64,000 nucleotides of DNA from Physella acuta (taxonomy: Eukaryota; Mollusca; Gastropoda; Physidae): the NCBI RefSeq assembly GCF_028476545.1, contig NW_026731917.1, positions 525,001 through 589,000 on the forward strand, in the 5' to 3' direction. The translations under genes were made by a program, and so were the position numbers. Position 1 is the stretch's first letter. Each line of letters starts with the position of its first letter. Positions 31,965 through 43,500 of the stretch are shown here, piece by piece. Under the pieces are notes generated by a model that ran no database searches, was not told the origin of the DNA, and saw only the letters and a program-made list of their open reading frames with translations.

Positions 31965-32599
31965 GTAAAATCACGATATAGCGTCGGTTATTATTTTATT
32001 CCGGAAATGTACAGCAGTAAAAAACAGTAAAACCGTGGCGTAGTCTGTCGAGCTGTTCCGGAAACCACCAGAAATACTGTAAACCATCATTTATTTGCCG
32101 CCATATTATTTTTAATGATAATGTTTAAAAATGTGCAAGGATTGATTTTAGTTGCAATTTAAATAGGCCTAGGGGCCTAATTATTTTGTATTTCTAATTA
32201 TTTTAAGTGTATGCGCTAATTATTGCTGCTACTAAACATTATTCTAGTTCTTCTTACTACTTTTAACTTTAGTACCTAAATCTAATCAACTTATTTTACT
32301 AACAGAACTAGAGCTGGTTGTTGTAATTATTGTAAATCTTCTGCAGGTTTTTTCTGTGTTTCTTAAAAAAAAACATTAATTACTACACTCGACTTTATTA
32401 ATAATATTTAGATTTACTAGGCCATTGTTGCTAATTTTTTGTCAGTTAAACATTAAATTAAGTTAAAACATTAATTTAATGCACTTGGCTTTATTTTTCT
32501 TTCAAGGGTCAAATAAACTACTATGGTTTACAGTAACGAATGTTACCGAAACTCAACGAACATTACCCAATAATTTCCGACGCTATATCGTGATTTTAC
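31965..32599. mobile_element. Non-autonomous TIR element, class uncertain
   Basis: Perfect 23-bp inverted ends (31965-31987 and 32577-32599) containing atcacgatatagcgtcgg, with a weaker inverted match continuing about 100 bp inward (actgtaaaccat on both sides). No 8-bp duplication is visible. If the outer gTA/TAc is read as a TA target, it would fit Tc1/mariner, but that is weak. No transposase. Confidence 0.7.
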
Positions 32600-33488
32600 A
32601 AAATAAAGTGTAATTTATTCACTGCTTCGCGACTTCCCGTTCACCTACACTAGATCTAGTACTAGCCTACAGTCTACAGTCAGTACAGTAGGCCAATTTT
32701 AATCAAAATAAAACTTAAGGCCTAACACTGGAATTGAATTAAAACAACCAAAACAGCTAGGGCCTAAATAAAAAGGCCGATGCTAGCCGGAAAAAGATAT
32801 GCATGCGCAATGGAGAGAAACTACGACTTGCTATCGCAGCGATGTTTTTTGGTGGTACTGCGTATGCGTTTGTTTACAACCGCAGAACCCTAACACCAAC
32901 TCTAATGCCTAACCCTAGCCATAGGTCACTGCGCAGAGCTATCTTTTGCCTACTAAGTGGAGACATCGGGGAGAAAAATCTTCTTCTGAGTAGTCACTTC
33001 GAAATAAAAAAGGAACTCCTTAGGCTTAGGCCCTAATTATTAGGCTACTAATTATAAATTAAGCCTTATTTCCTTTGGGAGCTATTCATAATTATTAATT
33101 CAGTATGCCTAACTGCTTCATGTCATATATCTAGAAAGATTAGGCCTGGCTAAAATGGCCTAAATTAATAAAATGTAAGCAAAGGGACCTAGACTAATTA
33201 TTTTAACACGTTTTTATTAACTCAGCTTCGCGTGTGTTTGTTGTTAAAATTGACATCGAAAATTAGCCCACTTCTGATTGCTCTATAGATCTGAAATTTG
33301 GCATGTAGGCTACTTTCGCCTAACAATTTCAGAGGCAATCATACAAACTAGCAATTAGAGACCGTAATTAGCTTAATTTAATTACGCCCCAAGGACCATA
33401 AAATTGAGGACATGATTTCTAAAGATACCGACTAGACTGGATGCCTATTGACACAGTTACTTCGGCCCCAATCGATGTGAGCGCGCTG
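32600..33488. other. Gene-free stretch
   Basis: AT-rich DNA. The frame at 32803-33036 (77 residues) has a hydrophobic start but no homology I recognise and no splice support, so I leave it uncalled. Confidence 0.5.
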
Positions 33489-33560
33489 GCCGTGATCGAA
33501 TAGTGGTTAGTACTTCGCGTTGTGGCCGCGACAACCCAGGTTCGAATCCTGGTCGCTCAA
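33489..33560 (+). tRNA. tRNA-His(GUG)-like sequence, probably a pseudogene or SINE head
   Basis: The first 40 bases read like animal tRNA-His: gccgtgatcg, tagtggttag, and an anticodon stem tcgcg/cgcga around ttgtggc. The T arm ccagg-ttcgaat-cctgg is perfect and contains a perfect B box. The acceptor stem fails: only about four of the seven pairs between 33489-33495 and 33553-33559 form. A tgagcg just upstream (33477-33482) could pair with cgctca instead. Confidence 0.55.
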
Positions 33561-33697
33561 AATTTTTAGTCCGTGTATTTATAAACACTTAGTCAAGTCA
33601 TACTTAATCAAGTCATTAGATAAAGTAGAAAATAAACTATATAAAAAACTTTTTTAAAAACCACGTTTTTCATGTGTAGCAACGGACTAAAAAGGAG

Positions 33698-33936
33698 AAA
33701 ATAAAATACTTAAAAAAACTTTTTAAAAAACCACGTTTTTCTTGTGGACTAAAAAGTAGCAAATAAATTTTCATACATTTGATGACAAAAAACGTGGGTC
33801 GGGCAGATGGGTCGGGAAATTTGATGGTGAACGTACCCACGTTTTTTGTCATCAAATGTATGAAAATTTATTTGCTACTTTTTAGTCCACAAGAAAAACG
33901 TGGTTTTTTAAAAAGTTTTTTTAAGTATTTTATTTT
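33698..33936. repeat. Large palindrome, 102-bp arms, 35-bp spacer
   Basis: Arms 33698-33799 and 33835-33936 are essentially exact reverse complements (for example gatgacaaaaaacgtggg and cccacgttttttgtcatc). Because of this, the same open frame appears on both strands. A third, diverged direct copy of part of the left arm lies at about 33627-33695. No target duplication was identified. Confidence 0.92.
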
Positions 33937-34540
33937 TATTTCAACTTTTAACAATTGTAATACCAATGTAAACTAGAACTAGAGAGTAGAGATCCAGATT
34001 CTATCTCTAATCAACCAGTTTGATGGTTTTAAACCATACGTCTGGCTCATTTGGGGCTTAGATTATTAATAGATAGGGCATTTTAATTTTTGGTGACACA
34101 CAGTCTAGCCTTTATTGCATTACTCACCATCAGTGATAAGAGTTGCATCTCTTTGTAAGGAAGGGCATTCCCCCCTCCGATCCCCCAACAAAGAAGGATT
34201 TGTACAATATTTTGAGTCGACCCTTTGTATCCCTAGCAGAACCCCCGACGTGGCCTTAACTAGCTCTAAGAGTCTAAGTCACTCTGGGTCTTAAAAGGTC
34301 TAAAGGTGCTCAAGCCCCAAGGCAAACATCAACCAACATAAACAACTTCAATATTTATGTTGATTAATTTGTACTAATGAATGGTACCACCGTACATTAA
34401 TAAATAATAATTAATATTTACCTACTGACTAAAGTTACTAGTTAATCTAGGTAAGTCTATCAAAACTTCAGGTTCTAGCTAATTAGTAATTCTAACATAA
34501 CTTCCATCTACCTCAACAGATACAGTTTTTGAAGTAAAAA

Positions 34541-37500
34541 ATGGCTGATAGTGATGATGAGTTTGAAAGAAAAAAAGGACGAGATAAGTTCAGAAGAGAG
34601 CGTAATGATTATGAACGTCGCAGTGATGATAGACGTAGGGAAAACTGGGATGACAGGTAGGCCTAATTCCTAGTTTATATTAATATCAAGATTGCAGTTA
34701 AGAGTTTAAATGTATAATTTTAAAAGATCAACCAAATGGTTAAGCTTAAAAACTCCCCCTCCCCCAACAACAACAGTATTTAATGCAAATACTAGGATAG
34801 AATAATTAAGAAATATTACCAAATGTGTTGTTAATTATTACACCCAAAAAAGTGCTTATATAAGACCTCAGCATTTTTTAAAAACCTGAATAAATATGTT
34901 AACCCCTCTATTATATTAAGAAAATAGGCCTAATTAATTTTTTTAGTAGATCTTAAGAAAACTTATTTCATTAAATTGGACTCAAATAGCTTTCAAGTAA
35001 ATTTATACTTCTCATTGTGTGTAACACCCATGTGGTAAAAATTATTGATTGCCAAAACATTCTTGTTAAAATTGGATTTCTTCAAAAGAAACTAGCTAAT
35101 ATTTTTTGTTTGCAGATAAAACTAATAAAGCCCAATTTCTTAAATGACATCTGTCACATTTTTTGTACTGTTTTCTGTTGAAGGAAAAATACAACTCGTC
35201 ATATTATTTTCATTTAATGATGTAAAAAAACCTTGTTCACTACAAAAAAAAAACTGTCTAGCTTGTATCATATAATTTTAAAAAATGTGCATGTAACTTA
35301 ATTTACAAAGCCACTGTTTTTTTCTCTTATGTTTTAGAAGACCATCTGTGAGAGGACAGTAAGTACATTTTTTTACAATCTTTATTTCTCTGAGGGAAGG
35401 GGATTAATATTGTTTTTCCTTGCAATAATTTTAAAAAAATATTCTGGTATAATAAACCATTACTGAATTATCCTATTATTTTTTTTCAAATATTGTTTTT
35501 AAGAAAGATAAATATTTGGTTGCTTAGTCTGTTACATGAGCACACCTCTCTAGTGCAGCATCATTGTTATAACTTGGGTATTCTGGTAGCTTGTGTCTCA
35601 GCTTTAGCCCATTTATCCTCTATTGTTCATTTGAATACATTTTAAAAACACTAGCTGAAAATTATAATTATTTTTTTTATCACTGCATTAATTCTTGGCT
35701 GTTCATTTCTTAAACTAACAAGTAAAGGGTGTGTCTGTTATGTCACTTATTTATCAAATCGTAAACTACAAGAGGTAACAATCTAAAATGTACAAAAGGC
35801 ATTCCATTCTGATAATTTGAAAACACATGACATACAAGATTTCTATTAGTGGCTTTCTCCATTTTAAATGATTGAAAACTGATGCCTACAAGTTTTTTCC
35901 CTTAGGAGAGAGTTAAACATATATACCGCTTAATTTTTGCAAGTTGTGTTGGAAGATATAAAAATCTTCTAGTTGCATAAATGCACGAATCAATTTTGTT
36001 ATCTATTATGCAATTGTCGCCAATGCCCCATAATACCTCTTTCTGTTATTTCAGACGAGGGTGGCGGGGCAACTCGTGAGTATGATTGTCACCTCTAGCT
36101 GTCATGGATCGTACTCACTTTTATAAATAAAATAGCCATTTCAAATTATAGAAAAAGTTTATTACAAAGCATCAAATACTTATGGGGGAAAATTTTCAGA
36201 AAAATAGAGACACTATTTTTTTTACACATTTGATTTAAAAAGCTTTTTTTTTTAGAAAGTTTAATTTATACATGTGTATACTTAGCTACAAGCAATGTTT
36301 GTCTGATGATAGGTTTACCTGTTTTATCAAAGGATGCTTGCATTATGGCTTTTTTAATGAACTTGACGCATTATTATTAAATTCAAGTTAATTTTTTATA
36401 ACAGTTTTTATTGATCTTTTCAATATGGTGCCAATTGAGATGTTTTACAGTTTTAAAAAAATTGTATTGCTTTGTGTTTATTTTCAAAATTAAAAATTTG
36501 ATCTTGAATTAGGGGTCTCAAACCTTTTTAACAGCCTACACTACACATGGCTGGGGAAAATGCCTCACTATGATTATGCATTAAGACAAACACATTCTCC
36601 AATTTATTATTATATATTAAAAATTATAATTTTTTCAAAAATGTTTATCAATACAGCTATATTGCTAAATTTAGTTTATAGTTTCTATTAGGATAAAACA
36701 GTCAACATTAGGGTAACAAAAAATGAATCTTTGGTTTGACTGTTTGATCTAAGCCAGTACATAGAAAAACTTGAAAAAGTGAGGACTAAAAGAGAATGCT
36801 AACAACCACACATTTTTTTGTATGTTTAAAGAAATGCTAATCACTTCTGACAGCTACTGTTAATGGTAACCTTATTGGAAATATATTTAAAAAAAATAGA
36901 ACCATTAAATTGTTAATAAGAAAAATTAATTCACTTGCTACAATAGTAAGCTCACCATCTGTTATCTCTTTCATAAGTCAAATTATGGTAGTTCAATTAC
37001 ATTTTGTGGAGCTTAGTATTTCTTAGCAAAAATGTATGGTGTTCATACTTTTGATGTTTTGGACACAGGTGGGTTGTGTGTTTGAGACCCCTGTCTCTTT
37101 AAAATTGTGATGCCCTTTGTGTAATGTTGTCTACTAAAAAAGGAGCAGACTCTGAGTGTAGTGAAAATTCTCCTTCTAATACCTATTAGTTGCAGTAGTC
37201 TTAAAACAAACTTTTAATGCTTGAATGTAGATAATTAACAGGTTTACATTTGTGTGTGTATTAAAACTTTAAATTAGTTATTGCTGGTTCTGTTATGCAG
37301 TGTTTGATTTTTAATGCTGCACGTTGATGAAGTTTTAAGAAAGCTAAATACCAGGCTAGCAGACTTTTTATTTCTGCTGTAATCAAGTAGGAGCCGCAAC
37401 ATTTCTGTTCACAGAGGAGGAATGAGGCGAGACATGTGGCCAGGCAGGGGAAGTAATATGCGAGACAGGAGAGACATGTATACTAGACCTTATGATGACA

Positions 37501-40500
37501 GACGCAGAGAACGTTACAGTCCTGGTCGATATGATGCAAACCCACACCCAGCTAAACGCATGAGGAGAGATGATTTTGAAGGGGGCTATCCTGGAGCATA
37601 TGAAAGCCCATTTACAGTTAGCAATGGACCCCCTGGCATGGACAGGCCAAACTGGAATCCCAGAGGCATGGAAGTCAGTAATGGGCCTCCAGATCGTGGT
37701 GGTTTTGGTGAACGCAGAGATATTGGGTTAGTGGGATTGTTGTCTTATTTTAAAATGTTTTAACGCACCAATGCAGAGATATTTGGTTAGTGGGATTGTT
37801 TTCTTATTTTAAAATGTTTTAACGCACCAACGCAGAGATATTGGGTTAGTGGGATTGTTGTCTTATTTTAAAATGTTTTAGCGTACCGATTAATTTTTGT
37901 AATGGTTAGTAGGATTGTTTTCTTATTTCAAAATGTTTTAGCTTACCCATTACATTTTTGTAATTGACATTTAGAATGTTGAATAATCTAATATTTTCTC
38001 CAGGGATGCGGATTATCCAACTCAACCTCCCATGATGACTTTCAAACAGTTTCTCAGTAAGCAAGATGACACTATATCTCAGGATGAAGCCATTAAGCTG
38101 TTTGATGATTACAAGTTAGATTTCAAGCGGCAACAAATCAATGAATTTTTTTTGGCTCACAAAGATGAAGAGTGGTAAGGTTTCTTTCAAAACCATATGC
38201 TTTGTTATTAGGCTTTCAGATGTATTTCATTATTAAAATACTTAGAAGCACATAGTTTTGAGATTCTTTCTAGTTGTTCACTGAAAAAAGATGTCTTAAG
38301 TAACATGTTGAGTATAAAACTTAACCTTTTCTGTTTATTGTGATAGACTGCTTTTTGCTCTGATTGAAATGAACTGAAGTTATCATGATCATTTAAAAAA
38401 AACAATGAAAAGTCTGGAAATGTTCTTCAGTTCATTTCATCAGCTTTGTAATAATGCATATCTCTTGTTCAACAGTGGTGGAGAGAATAAACCAAAGTCT
38501 TGTTCGTACTTACAATGGTAGTGTTAGGGCACACTGCGCACAATGCAGTGTTTAGATTTTTCAAAGTTTTAGGCAGTTTCTAGCTACTATAACTCGGGAG
38601 TAATTTTTTTCCTGGATTTCTCATGTCAAGTGGAGAGAATTCAGTGTGTATAAATTCATTATGAAATAATGTGAAAGGAATAACAAAGAGGTGGAGTAAT
38701 CAACTGGGCTTAAGGTATAGATTCAGGTGGTTTGTCTTGTTTTTGTTGTGTCCATCTGTTACTTGAGGTATGTTATCATCTGAAGCTACTTGACACTCCA
38801 TCCTGCCATTCAGCTGATAGCACGTGTGCACTAGACATTATTTTTTCTTCAGATTGATGTGTAGGTTTTGTCTCATTAGTAAAGCACTGATTCCCAATCC
38901 CACTACCTTGCTAGTCTTGTTTTCCTTATGTTGCACACTTTGCTTGAAGTAACAATAGTGCTTTTGGAAAATGAATATCCAGTATTGAATTGATGAGATT
39001 GGGAACCACTGTTTAGTATGGTCATGTTATTATTTTTAGAAATCTCATTCAGCTGAATCCTGCATCATTTGTATCAGTATTCTTTATGCTAATCCTGACA
39101 CAGTAGATTGAATTAGTTCCTTGTCCTTCAGGTTCAAGTCTAAGTATCACCCTGAAGAATGTGAAAAAAGGCAAGTTGAGATCAGAGACGCACTTCAAAC
39201 GAGAAAGAAGGTCTTTGAAACACTGAGAGAAAAGAAGTTTTTTGAAACTGTTTCTGTGGATGTGGAGTGTACTGATCCACTGGTTAAAATAATGGATGCT
39301 GGTAAATTCTGTTTTGCTTGTATCAAAATGTTTAACTTAAAAAGTTTGGTTCAGTTTTTAGAATGATTTTTTTTTTACTTGGTCAAATGTAATTAAAATT
39401 AATCCCCCCCACCCCCACCCGCTACATTTTCATGTTTATTTTAAGGGCCATAGAATTTTTTGTACTAGTTTCTCAAAGAAAATAGTGTTTAAATGCAAAA
39501 CTAAGATGTAGTTTAATTTAGCGATTGTTAAAAAAACCTGTCTAGCTGACGACTAAACTTGATTGGTTTGTGTTTCTTAAGGGGATATGCTATGTTTTTT
39601 TCTATTTTTTACAGTTTAAGATCTAAAGCCTTTTGAATACTTTAATCATATTTGGCATATAAAAGTAAGTATTAAACAGCAAAAAAAAAGGTCGAAAACA
39701 ATTTTGGTTGTCATGGAAACCAAAAAACCTCCGCCATTTTGAATTTTTCGGTACTTTTAAAAATGCTAAGGCTTTTTTATTTATGCATCTATAGCAATCA
39801 AATTTAAACTGCTTATATTTCACTATATATTAAAACTTTTGTCACAACAACTTTTTGAAATAATTACTAGTAAGAATTTTACAAGGTCTAAAAAATCGTA
39901 CCTTTTTTAGTATTCAAAAGTTTCAAAATGTGCATATTAATTACCAAATACTTTTTTTCTATGAAAGCAATCACAATTCCCTCGTGACAAAAGTTGTATT
40001 TTTGCATAAAGAACGTTTACTGAAAATATGGTTGGCATTGTTTAATAAATAAAAAAGTAGTAGGCTTTTTAGTGTTAAAAACCTGCGAACTGAGAAAAAC
40101 AGCCAAAAGTAACGAAAAGTAGGTCAGGAAAGTACCATATCTGTGTAAACTGCAAAGCCGATTGTAAGCTTTGGGTGTTTCCGAGATGTAGGAAATTAAG
40201 TTTATTAAATACATGAGAAATCCAGCTTTCCAATGATGTCAAATACAATATAATGACCAATACATATAATGACGGATATAAAACTTTTCATAAAGAGCTT
40301 GTAAGATTGGGAAAAATTGATTATTTTTAATTAATAGGGTCATAAAAATCGTAATTCAAACACATAAAATATTTTTTTTTCTTTAAAGTTATTATTTTCT
40401 ATATACAAAAATGGACAAAGTATCCAAAAGTGCAAGAAACCCATCATGACGAAAAACAAGAAATTTTGTGAAGGGTTTATAATGATCAATTTTACTGAAC

Positions 40501-43500
40501 AAATATTGAATCAACAGCAGCTTCCTTTAAATTGTTGATGTATTTTTAGCTGTCATTCTACTGGAGGGTGGAAATGATTTGGATCTCACTATTTTGGACA
40601 ACCCACTCGATGAAGTCACTGATCATCCTGCCCATAACACTGAACCTGTTGCTACACCAGTAAAAAAGTAAGGAAGTTCAAATGGCTTAAATATAATAAA
40701 GAACCATTCAGCAATATAAAAAAAAACATTGGATAATAACTACTTTGTTTCTCAAGTTCATTTAAATATTGAAGCTAACTAGTTATCTGCAAACTATAAA
40801 GAGAATTCAATTAGTAGAAGTACAATTTAAAAATACATATTTTTAGTGATGATAAGCATTTAAAAATTGCAAACTACTAAATATAGAGGAAAAAAGTCAA
40901 TACTCTGAAATGGGTAAACTAACTAAAAGTCAATACTCTGAAATAGACAAACAAACAACTAAATACAGAGAGAAGTCAGTACTCTGAAATACACAAACAA
41001 CTAAATTCAGAGCAAGAAAAGTCAATAGTTTGAAATTGACCACTAAATTCTAAGTCAATACTTTAATGAGAAATGTTAAAAAATAGATGGTGAATTTCTG
41101 CCATTAGAATTAAACTGAAAATAGCCATCAGATACATTTATGAAACCATAAAAAGTATTAATAAGGCAAAATACTTAAAATGCTGACAGATGTTTCTATA
41201 ATTTCAGTGAAAAGAAAACAGATGGGGAAGATGGTGAATTAAGTGATTCAAAGTAAATTGTTTTGTTTTACTTAGTCTAAAATTTCACAAACTCCAGCCT
41301 TTAAAACTTTAAAAACATCTTTGAAATAATATTTTAAACAGGCAGAATAATTATTTGCCTGTAATAACTCTACATAATTTAACAGTATTCAATATACTCT
41401 CTTTTTGTAAAAAAATAGTTTATTATGGTGATTGGGTGTCATAAAATGCAGTACATAGATGAATTTTTTTCTCTCTTTTTTTTACTGGAAGTTACTAAAT
41501 TATCCAATTAACAAATGGGATCTCTATTAATCAATTGGGCAGGTTGTGTATACATACATTATGAATTATTTATATAAAGGTTGTGTTTTTTTGGTTTGTT
41601 GCATCTCTTGATCCACTTTTGCTACATTAAAAGGTGATTTGCTTCAGGTTTAGTGAAAAATTGGTCTAAAGCTGAAGATTGATATATGAAAATATTTGTT
41701 TTATATTTATTTACCAGACAAGCTGGAAATGGTTTAATTATGCAGTTATTCCAGTTTTAATATTATTAAGGCTAAAGAGTTAAATCACTCCATAGGTGTT
41801 CTATTTTTGTGTCTGTTGTCTACAACTTCCTCTTATTTTGTTTTCCCACAGTGATAAACATGACGAAGAAAAGGACACAGATCAGGAGAAAAATCAAAAC
41901 CCAAAAGATGTAAGGTGTTAATTTAAAACCTGTTACATTAGTCATTGTCTTGCAATGAAAAAAATGTAGCTTTTGAGAATAACTTGTATATGAAACTGCT
42001 TGTAGGCTACATTAGAAGTATCAATAAGCCCAGAACAGGAAGAACTGAAGAAAAAAGCCATAGAATACAAGAAACAGCAAGAGGAGGCTGCTGCTGAAGC
42101 TAAGGTAAATCAAGGTCTACTTTCTTATTACACTTGTTTCATGTTGAAGTAGCTTGAATCATTTTTAAAATAATGTAAATTTCTACCTGCAGGCACAGCG
42201 TAGGAAAAAGAAGAGCATGAGAAAGAAGTCAGATTACAGCTATGAAACTGATAGTGATTCTGGGTCAGAATCTGATTCAGATCCAGAGCCTGCACCACCA
42301 GGTATGGAAGCAACTGATGGTAAATACTTTTTATGGATTTTTTAAAACAAATTTTTTAACTAAACTAAACTGTACAGAGAAAGTTAATCATAATATTACC
42401 ACTGTGGTACAAACCAAGCCTTTACTTGTACATGAAAGTTTAATTAAGTAATAGCCCAGCCCTCATAGGGCTCCTGACTTAGCGTTTAAGTTAAGGTGGT
42501 TATGCATTTGGCCACACACAGTAGTTATATTTATTAGTCCAAGAATTTGATGATTATCTATCTTATGTGAAGATTTGTTTTAAATGTCTTATTCACATGA
42601 TTTTCTTGTTTATTCTGATTCTTTGCTATGCTGCTAAATTTTGTAAAAAAATTCTTCAATAGGGTTGGATGATAATCCAAGTCCAGCGGGCCTTGAAATG
42701 GATATCTCAGATAAAGAAAAAGTTACTGAAAGTATGCAATTTAAAGTCTTATAACCATTTCTAATTAATTTGACAAATCATATTGTCTTTTTTTAAAGTG
42801 TACATTGCCTAAACTTGATCATTGCCTACCCTTGATCATTGCCTACCCTTGATCATTTCCTACACTTGATTACATTTTATTTGAAGGTGAAGATAATAAA
42901 GAAAAGGACAATGCTGCAGAAACATCAAAAGAGAAAGAAGAAATAGTGGAAATAAAACCAAGGCCATTGCACAGAACCAATTCCATATTTTTAAGAAATT
43001 TAGCTCCTACTATAACAAAGCAAGAAGTTGAAGCAGTAAGCTACTTTTTTTAACTCTTATTTTTGCTACTAACATCTTTGCGAGAATTAGTGATGGAAGT
43101 GTTTGGTTAGTCTGCTATCTTAAAAATGTATGACTTGACAGTTGAGCTAAATTTCATTTTTCTCTTTTAGCTATGTCGGAGATACCCAGGATTCAAACGT
43201 GTAGCATTACAGGATCCTCAGCCTGAAAGACGCTTTTTTAGACGTGGCTGGGTAACATTCTCCAAAGAATGTAATATAAAAGAAGTTTGTTGGGCATTAA
43301 ACAATATCAGAGTAAGATTTTTACCACTACTTTCTAAATACTTTACTTAAATTAAGTGCTGTTTAATATTTGAACATTATTCTTTCATTGTTTTTATTTG
43401 TAACATAATGAGGTTGAGTAATTTAGTTAACTAATCTGTAACAGTTGAGGGATTATGAACTTGGAGCCACGTTAAACAGAGAGTTGAAACAGAGGATTAG

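Noticed and set aside
32803-33036. 77-residue frame with a hydrophobic N-terminus
   Set aside because: No family signature, no splice or poly(A) support, and codon pattern not distinguishable from background.
33670-33976. Mirror-image open frames on both strands
   Set aside because: They are a consequence of the 102-bp palindrome, not genes.
39302-40549. Possible element in SRRT intron 6 starting ttaaggggatatgctatg
   Set aside because: No matching inverted end or target duplication was found in the intron.
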